DNA of 29,174 nt, from the IMG/VR virus record IMGVR_UViG_3300050821_003139, positions 1 to 29,174 of that record. One strand, written 5' to 3'. Below, piece after piece: positions 12,644-22,017 of the stretch (within the stretch, counting starts at the first letter, position 1; the number at the start of each line of letters is the position of its first letter). A model generated the notes under the pieces. The model was not told the origin of the DNA. It worked only from the letters and a program-made list of their open reading frames with translations, and ran no database searches. The position numbers and the translations under genes are program-made. The DNA comes from a virus.

Positions 12644-12674
12644 GGGGCGGCCGGTTTCGGCCGCTCCTTTTTTT
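12644..12674 (+). terminator. Rho-independent terminator after the major capsid gene
   Basis: Stem GCGGCCG (12647-12653) with CGGCCGC (12658-12664) around GTTT, extendable by three further pairs (one G-U) to 12644/12667, followed by seven T (12668-12674). It should partly or fully stop transcription so that capsid mRNA exceeds portal and tail mRNA. Confidence 0.9.
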
Positions 12675-12693
12675 GTGTGCGGAGGGCCGCATT

Positions 12694-12966
12694 ATGAAAC
12701 TCAGATGCCTTTATCCCGACGTCGTCTGGCAGGGGGAGACGCTTAGCGAGGGTGACATCATCACCGTCGAGAGCGAGGAAGAAATCGCCGCGTATGAGCA
12801 CCTGGCGCTGTTCGGTTTCTTCACCCGCGTCCCCGACGAGCCGCCGTCCTCGGCAAAGCGGGATCACCACCGGCACGTCGAGAGCGAGCCGGCGGCTGAA
12901 ACCAAGACCGCGCCGATGACCAGCCACGCCGCGCCAACGACGGTCGGACGGCGGGTGCGCCGCTAA
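12694..12966 (+). CDS. Small hypothetical head-module protein (90 aa)
   Basis: The N-terminal half (MKLRCLYPDVVWQGETLSEG, then DIITVESEEEIAAYEHLALFGFFTRV) looks like a compact beta-rich domain; the second half is a charged, Ala/Thr/His-rich disordered tail ending VGRRVRR. ATG 12694 has GGAGG at about nine bases, and the stop shares one base with the portal start. Small proteins in this position may be head decoration or neck components, but no family is recognised. Confidence 0.65.
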   Translation: MKLRCLYPDVVWQGETLSEGDIITVESEEEIAAYEHLALFGFFTRVPDEPPSSAKRDHHRHVESEPAAETKTAPMTSHAAPTTVGRRVRR

Positions 12967-14384
12967 TGCTCGGCGGCGCGATCCTCACCCGCATGACCAA
13001 TTGGGTGCAGCGCCAGCTCGGCGGTATCGGTGGCGTCAATCTGCGCCTGGTCTGGCCCGAACACTCGTGGCAATCGGGCCGCGACATGCCCGGCGCCGGA
13101 TTGGGCGGGCTCAGCTTCCCGCCGCTCTACACCGCGATCGACGTCATTTCGAGCGACATTGCGCGATTGCCGCTACGCCACTGGCGCGATGACGGCGAGA
13201 GCCGCAACGAGGTCCGCGATTCCTGGGCGGTCTCGGTGCTCGACGACCCGAACGACTACCAGACCGGGTTCGACCTCATCAAACAGCTCACGGCCTCGGT
13301 GCTCTATCGCGGCAACGGCTACCTCTACCCGATCCGCAACGGGCGCCACCAGATCGAGAAATTGCACTGCCTTTTTCCCGACTATGTCTGGGTGAGCCGG
13401 CTGAGCGGTCAGGCCGATTACTTCTACCAGGTCGGCCCGCAACCGCTCGCCGATCTCGACACCACGGTGATGGTCCCGCCGCGCAATATGTTTCACCACC
13501 GGATTTTGACCCTCAACGATCCGCTGTTTGGTGTTTCGCCGCTAATCGCCGCCGCCGCCAGCTGCAGCGCCGGGCTGGCGATCCTGCGCAGCTCCGACCG
13601 GTTCTTTAACCGCATGGCCCGGCCGAGCGGCGTCTTGTCGACCGACAAATTGCTCGACGAGAAAGCGGCCGAGCGGGTCAAGGAACGGTTTCAGCGGCTC
13701 TTTTCCGGCGAGGAAGGCGCTGGCGACGTCGCGGTGCTCGAACAGGGTCTCAAATGGGAAGCGCTGACGATGAGCGCGGTCGACGCGCAACTGATCGAGC
13801 AATTGCGCTGGACCGTCGAGGATGTCGCGCGGGTCTACCGCGTGCCGGGGTTCATGATCGGCGACCTGAAAAACGTCAGCTACAACTCGTCGGAACAGCT
13901 CACCCGGCAATACTGGAACGGCTGCCTATCGTCGCATATGCGCGCGCTCGAACAGCGCCTGTCGCAATTTTTCGGCATGGACGGCCGCACCGAATATCTC
14001 GAATTCGACCTCGACCAGATGTTCCGCGCCGAGCTTACCCAGCGCACCGAGGCGCTAACCAAATCGGTGCAAGGCGGCTTGCGTACTCCGAACGAGGCGC
14101 GCCGCATCGAGGGCCTCAACGCGCTTCCCGGCGGCGATCAAATCTTCATGCAGCAGCAGATGGTCCCGGTCGAGCAATTGGCGAGCCGCACCGATCTCAA
14201 CCCGAAACCGCAGCCGATGCCGGCGCAGACCCCGCCGCAACGCGAATTGCTGCCGCCGGCGCCGCCGCTCAACACCACCGAACTCGCCGACGCCTTGATG
14301 GCCGAGGTCTTCGGCGGCGCACCGCCGCCGCGCTTACCACCGCGACAACTCACCTATGGACGGAGCGGACGGACCTATCACTGA
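12966..14384 (+). CDS. HK97-type portal protein
   Basis: This 472-residue protein forms the dodecameric DNA entry ring. Typical portal features are present in order: an N-terminal clip with PPLYTAIDVISSDIARLPL, SVLYRGNGYLYPIRNG, then DRFFNRMARPSGVLSTD, the RFQRLFSGEEGAGDVAVLEQG wing/stem region, and the ARVYRVPGFMIGDLKNVSYN helix-loop followed by YWNGCLSSHMRALEQRLS. A proline-rich tail ends the protein. ATG 12966 is used; ATG 12993 is an alternative. Unusually, the portal comes after the protease and capsid genes; the common HK97 order is portal, protease, capsid. Confidence 0.92.
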   Translation: MLGGAILTRMTNWVQRQLGGIGGVNLRLVWPEHSWQSGRDMPGAGLGGLSFPPLYTAIDVISSDIARLPLRHWRDDGESRNEVRDSWAVSVLDDPNDYQTGFDLIKQLTASVLYRGNGYLYPIRNGRHQIEKLHCLFPDYVWVSRLSGQADYFYQVGPQPLADLDTTVMVPPRNMFHHRILTLNDPLFGVSPLIAAAASCSAGLAILRSSDRFFNRMARPSGVLSTDKLLDEKAAERVKERFQRLFSGEEGAGDVAVLEQGLKWEALTMSAVDAQLIEQLRWTVEDVARVYRVPGFMIGDLKNVSYNSSEQLTRQYWNGCLSSHMRALEQRLSQFFGMDGRTEYLEFDLDQMFRAELTQRTEALTKSVQGGLRTPNEARRIEGLNALPGGDQIFMQQQMVPVEQLASRTDLNPKPQPMPAQTPPQRELLPPAPPLNTTELADALMAEVFGGAPPPRLPPRQLTYGRSGRTYH

Positions 14385-17300
14385 CCTCGTCGGCGCGATC
14401 GCGCCGGTCCTGACCCGGCTGCGCGCCGAGGTCGACGAGCGCCTCGCCGCGCTCGAGGCGGAGTTTGGCGCGCGCATGGTCGAGGCGACCGAACGGATGC
14501 GCGAGCTCGTCGACGCCAATCTGCGGCGCGCCGAGGATGCGATGCGCCAAAGCGCCGAGGCGGTCCGGCAACTCGCCGCCGAGGTCACCAGCGAAACCCA
14601 CGCGATCCCCGATCGCATCATTCAGCAAACCGCGCTGATCCCGCGGCCGCGCGACGGCAAGGACGGCACCCTGCCGGCGGCCGGTCTCTACATTCCGGGG
14701 AGGGTCTATGACGCCGGTGAGTGCGTTACGGCGCATGGTGGGCTTTGGCAGGCGGTCCAACGCACCGACACCGCGCCCGGCCCCGACGATCGCGCCTGGC
14801 GCGTCCTCGCCGATGGTACCGAAAGCTATGTCGGCGAAGTTGACGACGACGACCCGCGTGCCTTTTCCCTCAGTAACCGGCTTTCCTCGGGGACCGTCCA
14901 CGAGGCCGCGTTCCGCCTCGCGGTTCCGCTTCATCGCGGCCATTATCAATCGGATACGACCTACGAGTTAAACGATGTCGTCGCGCTCGACGGGTCGAGC
15001 TGGATATGCGTCGTCGATCTAGCCGCGACGGCGCCGCCCTCGGCCGAATGGAAACTGGCCGCACAGCGCGGCGGGCGCGGCAAGACCGGCCCGCGCGGCG
15101 AGCGCGGGGAACGCGGCGAACGGGGATCGCCGGGCGCTCAAGGCGAGCCGGGGATCGGCCAGAAAGGCGATCCAGGACCACCCGGTGCTGGCCTCGCTGG
15201 CTTCGAGGAGGTCGGTCCGGGGGTCATCCGGCTGCAGTACGACGATGGCGACGTCTCCCCGCCGATCGCGCTGCCGGGGATGCGCTTTATCGGCGTCTAC
15301 ACCCCCGGCGAGACCTACGACCGGGGCGACCTGGTACGCTTTGGCTATCACCTGTTTGTCTGCCAATCGCGCACCGACAGCATGCCCACGGCGACCAGCG
15401 AAGAATGGGCGCTGCTCATCCCCGGCAACGAGCCGGGTCCGGCCGGCGGCACCGCGCAAGTGCCGCTTCGCTTCATCGGGCTCTGGCAAGTCGCCGCCAA
15501 TAACCCCGACCTGATCGGCAACACGAATTTCGATCCCGGCGATCTCTTTACTTGCGTGACCACCGATCCCGCCCTGCCCGAGATCGCACCCGTCGGCGTC
15601 CCCGGCATCGCGGGTGAGTCGATCACCAACGGCGACTGGATCATCTGGAACGGCGACAGCGATAGCTGGAATCACTTCACCGGCCACGGGCTCACCCGGC
15701 CCGAGGCCGACACGCTCTACGTCTTCAAGTCCGGCGACACGATGACCGGCGATCTGCATGTTACCGTTCCGCCCGTTGTTCCCGGTCTAGCGGTCGGCGA
15801 GGTGGTTCTTACCGGTGCGCTCGGCGACGCCGCGATCGCTTTGCGCGGCTTTGGTAGTTCAGCAGTGCGCTTTGAGGCGGATCAACTCCACCGCTGGGTG
15901 ATCGGCACCACCGGCCTACTGCAAGGCAACTATGATCTCAGCTTTATCCGTTATGACGCGGCCGGCGTTCGGGCGGATGTGCCGATCCGGTTTCAGGCGA
16001 GCGACGGCGCGCTGCAGATCAATCACTCGGTCTTTATGCATAAGGAGGGCGATCAGAGCGGCGCCGCACCGCCGATCATTTGGGCCGATGATCTCGGCGG
16101 CCTTGCGCGGATTTACGCTACCCGATCGGACGTCGTTAACGGGCCGAGCCTCCTTTTCCGGGTCGAGAATCCCGGCGTGCTACAGGGTGCCGAGACGCTC
16201 ATGCGCTCGCGCCCGCCGGACGCACTGGGCGAGCCGCCGCATCTCGAATTGAGTATCGATCCAGTCGAGCCGCAGGACGCGGCGACCAAACGCTACGTCG
16301 ACAACATCGGCGACTCGCTCGTCGACTTCGTGCGCAAGGCCGGCGACGAAATGACCGGCTCGCTCAGCATTACCGGCAATAGCCGCCTGCTGATCCAATC
16401 GATCTTTGGGCCAAATCTGGGCACCGGCACGATCCGGCTGGAAGGCGGCCAAGCGAACACGATCCAGTTTGCCGACGCCGGCGGGATGCGCTGGCAATTC
16501 CTTGAGCAACACTACGTGTCGGCTTCGGGGCCGCTTGACGATTTTGTCCTGATCAGGGGCGCGGCTCCGGATACCATATCGCTGATCGCGTCATGGGCCG
16601 ATGGTCACATCGCGCTGCGCCAGCCCTCGACGATGACCGGCGATCCCATCGGCGCCGACGATCTCACGCGCAAGGCCTATGTCGATCAGGCCGTGGCTGG
16701 CGCCGTGCCGGAACCGATCGGCCCCGGCCTCTGGGGCCGTACCGCACTCGGCGTATGGGAACGCTCGGTCGCGGTCAGCGGCGACACGATGACAGGCGGA
16801 CTGACGATCAATGGAGGGCCGCTCCGGCTGGGTGGTACGAATCCGCTAGGTGGCGGCTGGTCGCAAGTCGATTTGCATGGCGACGACGGCTCAAGGATTT
16901 ACTTCCACACAGCCGACCAAAGCCGTTGGCTGATGTCTAATATGAGTTTAGGGGTGTTACCAAATCTCGACGCCAACGACTTCGCGATTGCACGTACAGA
17001 TACGGTCGGCAACCCCCAATACAGCGCCCTCACGCTACGCTACACCGATGGCGCGTTGCTGGTGCGGGATGTTGCGGGTCAACGGTTTACCACAAGTGCC
17101 GGCGATCCGGTCGACGCCGACGATCTCGCGCGCAAGGCCTATGTCGATCGCCTGGTAACCGGCGGCGCCCTGGTGATCGGGATCTTCGAGGCGCCAACCG
17201 ATAGCTGTCATTACAACCCGACGACCGGCTTTCCGGATGGTCCGCTCGTGCCGGCCGCCGATGCCGGCGAGGGCCGTTATCTGGTCTGCGACGAAGCCGG

Positions 17301-19443
17301 AATCATGCCGCCCGGTAGCGAAGCCGCCGGCCTCGATTTTGCCGTTGGCGACTGGGTGTTGTCGAACGGCACTGACTGGATTCGCTTGCGCGTCGGCGCC
17401 GCCGGGGCGACCGCGCGCGGCGTCTCGCTGGTCCCGCCGATCTTCGGCGCCGACAACGTGCAGGACGGCCTGCAAGCCGCCGAAACCGCGCTTGGCGATT
17501 ATCTGCCGCTCGCCGGCGGAACCTTGACCGGAGCGCTGACGCTGTCCGGCGATCCGCTCGCCGCGCTCGAAGCGGTTCCGCGCCGCTATGTCGACGCGCG
17601 CGGCCTCTTCCCCTGGACGACGACAGCGAACTACACCGCGGGTCAAGCGGTGCTCTACGACAATCGCTCATTCCGGACGCTGGTGGCGATCGACAACGCG
17701 CCGGCCACCCCGGATTTTTCGACGATCCAGCCGCTCGGCTACGGCCAAAGCGATTACTGGCATGGCGATCGCCCTACCGCGAATTGGGCGGTGGGCAATT
17801 GGGTGCATATCTGCACCCTGCCGGCTTACGGCACCTACAACGTGCAAATCTCTGATCTGCACACCGGTCAAGACTCGTCGATGACGATCGCGGTCGTTAC
17901 CTCCTTTAACCAGGCATCGGCGACTTTAGCGGCGGCGCATCAAGGCGTCGGGTCATGGAGAGAGTTGCGGCTGTCGCAGACCGCAGCTGGTCAGCCGATA
18001 CGGCTCGAATTGCAGATCGCCGCGGTCGGCGCTAGCCAAAATTTCAAGATCATGGTGACCGGCGAGACCCGCGGCCTGACCGCCAATCAAGTCGCGATCC
18101 TGAAACCGCCGGTCGCGATCGCTGGTGGTTTGTCACTCGGCGGCACCATGCTCGCCGCCATCAGAGATTTGCAGGAAGCCGGCTTTGCGGTCAGCAATGC
18201 GATGATCGTCAGCAACGGCAACTTCCTCAAGTTCTACCACACGCAACCGACCGACGCGAATGACGGCCGGATCGGCGCGCGCGTGTTCGGTCGCGGCCTC
18301 AATCTCATCGGTGTCGCTACCGAGCCGGCACCCGACAATTTCCGCATTATCCGGCTTTGGGGCCAGGTCGAGATGGGGCAAGCGTTTAGCTTTGTCACCG
18401 ATTTCGACGGTCACGGGCTGGTCACATTTAGCGGCGGCCGGTTCTACAAGGCGACCGGCAGCGGCATGGTCATCCGCTGTTCAAGCGGCAATCAACAGCC
18501 GCAGATCGAGAACAACGACGGCGGCAACCGTCGCGCCATCATCGATGCCGCCACCAATCAGACCATTGGCGGCGTGAAGTCGTTTTCGAGCGGGATCAAC
18601 TTCGGCTCGGTAGCGCAGGCCGACGCCCGCGACGTCTCGCGGCACATTGCCTTGTGGGGCGGCGGCACGGCCGGGTTTGGGCTGAATATCACCGGCGGGC
18701 ATCTCAATCTCATCGCCGCCGCCAATGCGACCAACCGCATCGGGTTTATGGCCGGTACCAGCACCACACCGATCGCGGAAATTCACAATGGTGGGCTGCA
18801 ACTGCTCAGCAACGTGCTGAAGACGATCTCATTCACCCGCAGCGACAACACGCAGCGCTGGTGGATTGACACCGGCAACGACGCCGACGACGTGCTGCGG
18901 ATCGGCGCGCGCACCAATGCCGGTACGAACGGCACGATAATGAGTATCAACCGGCAAAGCTGGATGGTCTCAGTTTGGGGCGATCCGACCGGCGATCTCG
19001 ACGTCGCGACCAAGCGCTACGTCGACACCCGCCGTGGAATAACCCGCGTTATCGAACCAGGCGGGACAGCGATCACTCAGAATTGGATCACGCTATGGTC
19101 GGGGACGTTCAGTATTCCGCGCGGTGGTAATTCATTCGTTTCCATCATCATTGTTCCGGGTTTGTCATCGACCGCAGGAACCGGCAGCAGTTGGTTATTT
19201 CAATGGGGCGTGAACGGTAGCGTTGCCCGCGTGCGGCAGAGTCTACATCAAAAAACCACCGCCATTGCGCAGGATATCAGCGGCGGTCAGATCGCGTTCA
19301 CTGCGGCGGTCTCTGGCACCAATCCAACGATCTCGGTGCAGGTCCGCAGTCTGTCCGGTCCGGCGATCACGATGATCGGCGTCGGCACTGGATTCGACGA
19401 TCATCGCACGCAGATTTATCTATCCGACCAGGGGCCGCAGTAG
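14356..19443 (+). CDS. Giant fibre-like protein with collagen-type repeats (1695 aa)
   Basis: This 1695-residue protein starts inside the portal gene (29-base overlap). It has an N-terminal coiled coil (about 10-85); a GGLWQA-type module with PLHRGHY; a collagen-like Gly-X-Y stretch (about 236-278); a VGPGVIRLQYDDGD and [20 protein letters not shown] module that looks like a carbohydrate-binding beta domain; then a long shaft with SGDTMTGxL motifs and at least five KxYVD-type hinges (near 645, 770, 925, 1075 and 1550). The C-terminal 120 residues (WSGTFSIPRGGNSFVS... to YLSDQGPQ) form a beta-rich tip. This is fibre architecture, probably trimeric and involved in surface or receptor binding. 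It is the first of three tandem relatives. A head-fibre, collar-fibre or tail-fibre location cannot be decided from sequence. Confidence 0.8.
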   Translation: MDGADGPITDLVGAIAPVLTRLRAEVDERLAALEAEFGARMVEATERMRELVDANLRRAEDAMRQSAEAVRQLAAEVTSETHAIPDRIIQQTALIPRPRDGKDGTLPAAGLYIPGRVYDAGECVTAHGGLWQAVQRTDTAPGPDDRAWRVLADGTESYVGEVDDDDPRAFSLSNRLSSGTVHEAAFRLAVPLHRGHYQSDTTYELNDVVALDGSSWICVVDLAATAPPSAEWKLAAQRGGRGKTGPRGERGERGERGSPGAQGEPGIGQKGDPGPPGAGLAGFEEVGPGVIRLQYDDGDVSPPIALPGMRFIGVYTPGETYDRGDLVRFGYHLFVCQSRTDSMPTATSEEWALLIPGNEPGPAGGTAQVPLRFIGLWQVAANNPDLIGNTNFDPGDLFTCVTTDPALPEIAPVGVPGIAGESITNGDWIIWNGDSDSWNHFTGHGLTRPEADTLYVFKSGDTMTGDLHVTVPPVVPGLAVGEVVLTGALGDAAIALRGFGSSAVRFEADQLHRWVIGTTGLLQGNYDLSFIRYDAAGVRADVPIRFQASDGALQINHSVFMHKEGDQSGAAPPIIWADDLGGLARIYATRSDVVNGPSLLFRVENPGVLQGAETLMRSRPPDALGEPPHLELSIDPVEPQDAATKRYVDNIGDSLVDFVRKAGDEMTGSLSITGNSRLLIQSIFGPNLGTGTIRLEGGQANTIQFADAGGMRWQFLEQHYVSASGPLDDFVLIRGAAPDTISLIASWADGHIALRQPSTMTGDPIGADDLTRKAYVDQAVAGAVPEPIGPGLWGRTALGVWERSVAVSGDTMTGGLTINGGPLRLGGTNPLGGGWSQVDLHGDDGSRIYFHTADQSRWLMSNMSLGVLPNLDANDFAIARTDTVGNPQYSALTLRYTDGALLVRDVAGQRFTTSAGDPVDADDLARKAYVDRLVTGGALVIGIFEAPTDSCHYNPTTGFPDGPLVPAADAGEGRYLVCDEAGIMPPGSEAAGLDFAVGDWVLSNGTDWIRLRVGAAGATARGVSLVPPIFGADNVQDGLQAAETALGDYLPLAGGTLTGALTLSGDPLAALEAVPRRYVDARGLFPWTTTANYTAGQAVLYDNRSFRTLVAIDNAPATPDFSTIQPLGYGQSDYWHGDRPTANWAVGNWVHICTLPAYGTYNVQISDLHTGQDSSMTIAVVTSFNQASATLAAAHQGVGSWRELRLSQTAAGQPIRLELQIAAVGASQNFKIMVTGETRGLTANQVAILKPPVAIAGGLSLGGTMLAAIRDLQEAGFAVSNAMIVSNGNFLKFYHTQPTDANDGRIGARVFGRGLNLIGVATEPAPDNFRIIRLWGQVEMGQAFSFVTDFDGHGLVTFSGGRFYKATGSGMVIRCSSGNQQPQIENNDGGNRRAIIDAATNQTIGGVKSFSSGINFGSVAQADARDVSRHIALWGGGTAGFGLNITGGHLNLIAAANATNRIGFMAGTSTTPIAEIHNGGLQLLSNVLKTISFTRSDNTQRWWIDTGNDADDVLRIGARTNAGTNGTIMSINRQSWMVSVWGDPTGDLDVATKRYVDTRRGITRVIEPGGTAITQNWITLWSGTFSIPRGGNSFVSIIIVPGLSSTAGTGSSWLFQWGVNGSVARVRQSLHQKTTAIAQDISGGQIAFTAAVSGTNPTISVQVRSLSGPAITMIGVGTGFDDHRTQIYLSDQGPQ
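15061..15190 (+). repeat. Collagen-like Gly-X-Y segment in fibre protein A
   Basis: Codons here give successive Gly-X-Y triplets such as GPRGERGERGERGSPG and GQKGDPGPPG, about 14 triplets with a short break. Such repeats in phage fibres form trimeric rigid stalks. The DNA is correspondingly repetitive (GGCGAGCGC-type units), which can cause recombination or assembly errors. Confidence 0.85.
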
Positions 19444-22017
19444 GTGCCTGACGGCCAGTCGCCCGATCTCGCGCGGGTCTTTCGTCACGGCGTCATCTAC
19501 GGCCACGGCATGGTCGTGCGCTACTCGGGCGGGCTCTGGCAGGCGCAGTGCGAGACCCGATCGCCGCCGGGCGCGTCACCGGGCGAGTGGCTGTGCTTGA
19601 CCGATGGCATCCGCCGCATCGTCGCCACCCAAGGGCCGGGTGACGACCCGCGGCTGCATTCGATTATCGTCGGCCTGTCGAGCGGCACCGATATCGATCT
19701 CAAGTTCCGCCTGCCGCTGCCGCTGCACCGCGGCGCCTTCGAATACGGCTCGTTTTACGTCGCCGGCGACGAGGTCGAATATAGCGGCGCGACCTATCGC
19801 GCGATGAATGACTCGCCTGGCGTACCGCCCAACGAAGGTTGGACGCTAGTCTCGGCGCACGGCCCGCGTGGCGACGAGGGACCCTGCGGCATCCAGGGCG
19901 AGCGCGGCGATCGTGGCCCGCGCGGTGATCCCGGCATCCAGGGCGAGCGTGGCGAACGCGGCCCGCGTGGCGAGCGCGGCACCAAGGGCGACCAAGGCGA
20001 ACGCGGCATCGGCATCGGCAAGGTCGAGCTCGTCGGTCCCGGCATCATCCAGCTGCAGTACGAGGACGGCACGCTTAGCCAGCCGCTTGCGGTCTCGGCG
20101 ATCCGCTATGTCGGCGTCTACGTCCCCGGCGACACCTACGCGCGCGGCGATCTCGTCCGCTTCGGCTATCACCTTTGGGTCGCGATGCGCGACACCCAGG
20201 ATGTGCCCAGCACCGCGACCGATGCCTGGGAGCTCTTTCTCACCGGGGTCGATCCTTCGGGCACCGGCGGCACCGCGAGCGGCGGCGGCGGACCCGATCT
20301 GCCGACGCTCGATCAGCGCTATATCCGCAAGGCCGGCGATCTCGTCAGCGGCAACCTGCAATTCGATCAACTGCAAATTGGCGCGCAATGGCCGCTCAAC
20401 GGCGCCGCGATTTACAGCAGCGATAGTGCCGCGTTTCCCGGTTTGATCCTGCGCCGCGGCGCCCTTCAGGACGCGGTCTGGACCGAAAACGATCAAGGGC
20501 TGGGGCGGGTGCGGATGCTGGTCGAGGGCGATGTCCCCGACTTGCCGACCGCCGATGCGCGCTATTTGCGTCTCGCCGGCGACACGATGACCGGCACGAT
20601 CAACTTCCAGGGTACCGACCAGGGCGTGCAATGGAGCCGCAGCGCGGCGATCTACGAGGCGGCGGCTGGCCTCATTATCCGCCAGGCGCAGGGCGATGCC
20701 GGCATCTTTATGGAAAACAGCGCCGGCGGCACGGCCTCGCGGCGGCGGCTCCTGACCGAAGACGACATTGGCGGCGGCGGCGGTCCGTTCCTGCCATTGA
20801 GCGGCGGGCAGATGACTGGTGTGATTAGTTTCGGCCCCGGTCAGGGCTTCGTATTCCAGCCTGGGACCTCAGTAATTTATGAAACGCCCGCGCCGCACGG
20901 TCTCACCTTGCGACAGGCGGCGGGCAATAACGGCGTCTTCATCGAAAATAGCGATGGCGCGGCGGCGTCGCGCAGCCCGATCATCACCCAGGCGACCGGC
21001 GACGACCGCTACCTCAATCTCGATTTCGGCCAGATGCGCGGCAATCTGATCTGCCGGACCGGCGGCGGTCTTACCAATCTTGGGCTCGGGTTCGGCGACC
21101 CCGCGACCGGCTTCTATCGTTCCGGCAACGTCCTCGTCGCGGTCAACGGCGGCGCGTCAATGATGCAATTCATGGTCGGGACGACGGCATTCTTTCTGCC
21201 GATCAACATGGGTAGTCAGCAGATCAATTTTCTCGCCGACGCGACGGCGGCACAAGACGCGCTCAACCTGCGTACCGGCGACGGCCGTTATCTGCGATCC
21301 GGCGTCACCATCGTCACGCCGCCCGGCAACCCCCCCAACGACCTGGGACTGGCGATCGGCGATCCTCAGACCGGTTTTTACCGTGGCGTGACCGGCGGGG
21401 CCGGCGCTGATCTGATCATGGCGGCGGCCGGCTATCCGCTCCTGTTGCTGACCGGCACGCGCGAGGTGGTCTCTACCGGCCCGCTGGGCATGAGCCTACA
21501 GCGCATTTTTAACCTCGGTGCGCCCACTCAGCCCAACGACGCGGTGCCGAAACAGTACGTCGATGACGCGGTTGCTGCGGTCGCGGCGCCGAGCGCCTTC
21601 CGCACCATCGCCTACATGCCAAACGAGCTGTCGCTCACCACCGCGGCGCAGACGTTTCTCGATGTCAATTTCCCGATACCCGCGACCGGGCTGCGCAGCA
21701 TCCTCGTTACGATCACCCCGGCCTTCGCCTCGGCCGATCCGCCGGGCACTCAGCCCTGGCAGGTGATCTATGCGACGGGGCTCATCGCGTTCGAATCGAG
21801 CGTCGTCGCCTACAAGTTCACCAACGACGCGACCTCGTTGCTCCGCTCGACGGCGCAGTTTACCGCTGCGGTCGACGCCACCCCCGGCCAGGTTCGCGTG
21901 CTGCTGACCGCGCGCCTGGCGGCGGCGAGCGGCAGTCTCATCCAGATCGGCGAGGGCGGCACCATCGCGCCGAATATGCGGACCATCGTCACCGTGCAGG
22001 ATTTGGGACCGGTCTAA
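19444..22017 (+). CDS. Fibre-like protein B with collagen-type repeats (857 aa)
   Basis: This 857-residue protein begins at GTG 19444 immediately after the previous stop. It shares with protein A the same order of parts: a GGLWQAQ module, [20 protein letters not shown], a collagen-like stretch (about 140-193), [18 protein letters not shown] and [20 protein letters not shown], then VDPSGTGGT linker. The shaft is shorter and has [21 protein letters not shown]-type motifs and a [14 protein letters not shown] hinge. Its C-terminal 120 residues ([17 protein letters not shown]... to VTVQDLGPV) resemble the tip of protein A. It is a paralogue of A and C, likely trimeric, with a receptor- or surface-binding role inferred. 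Confidence 0.78.
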   Translation: MPDGQSPDLARVFRHGVIYGHGMVVRYSGGLWQAQCETRSPPGASPGEWLCLTDGIRRIVATQGPGDDPRLHSIIVGLSSGTDIDLKFRLPLPLHRGAFEYGSFYVAGDEVEYSGATYRAMNDSPGVPPNEGWTLVSAHGPRGDEGPCGIQGERGDRGPRGDPGIQGERGERGPRGERGTKGDQGERGIGIGKVELVGPGIIQLQYEDGTLSQPLAVSAIRYVGVYVPGDTYARGDLVRFGYHLWVAMRDTQDVPSTATDAWELFLTGVDPSGTGGTASGGGGPDLPTLDQRYIRKAGDLVSGNLQFDQLQIGAQWPLNGAAIYSSDSAAFPGLILRRGALQDAVWTENDQGLGRVRMLVEGDVPDLPTADARYLRLAGDTMTGTINFQGTDQGVQWSRSAAIYEAAAGLIIRQAQGDAGIFMENSAGGTASRRRLLTEDDIGGGGGPFLPLSGGQMTGVISFGPGQGFVFQPGTSVIYETPAPHGLTLRQAAGNNGVFIENSDGAAASRSPIITQATGDDRYLNLDFGQMRGNLICRTGGGLTNLGLGFGDPATGFYRSGNVLVAVNGGASMMQFMVGTTAFFLPINMGSQQINFLADATAAQDALNLRTGDGRYLRSGVTIVTPPGNPPNDLGLAIGDPQTGFYRGVTGGAGADLIMAAAGYPLLLLTGTREVVSTGPLGMSLQRIFNLGAPTQPNDAVPKQYVDDAVAAVAAPSAFRTIAYMPNELSLTTAAQTFLDVNFPIPATGLRSILVTITPAFASADPPGTQPWQVIYATGLIAFESSVVAYKFTNDATSLLRSTAQFTAAVDATPGQVRVLLTARLAAASGSLIQIGEGGTIAPNMRTIVTVQDLGPV
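19861..20020 (+). repeat. Collagen-like Gly-X-Y segment in fibre protein B
   Basis: About 17 Gly-X-Y triplets, including [16 protein letters not shown] and a near-exact second [16 protein letters not shown] unit, so the segment seems to have grown by internal duplication. Confidence 0.85.

Noticed and set aside
14356-22017. Diversity-generating retroelement acting on the fibre tips
   Set aside because: No reverse transcriptase and no template/variable repeat pair with adenine-biased differences was seen in the window.
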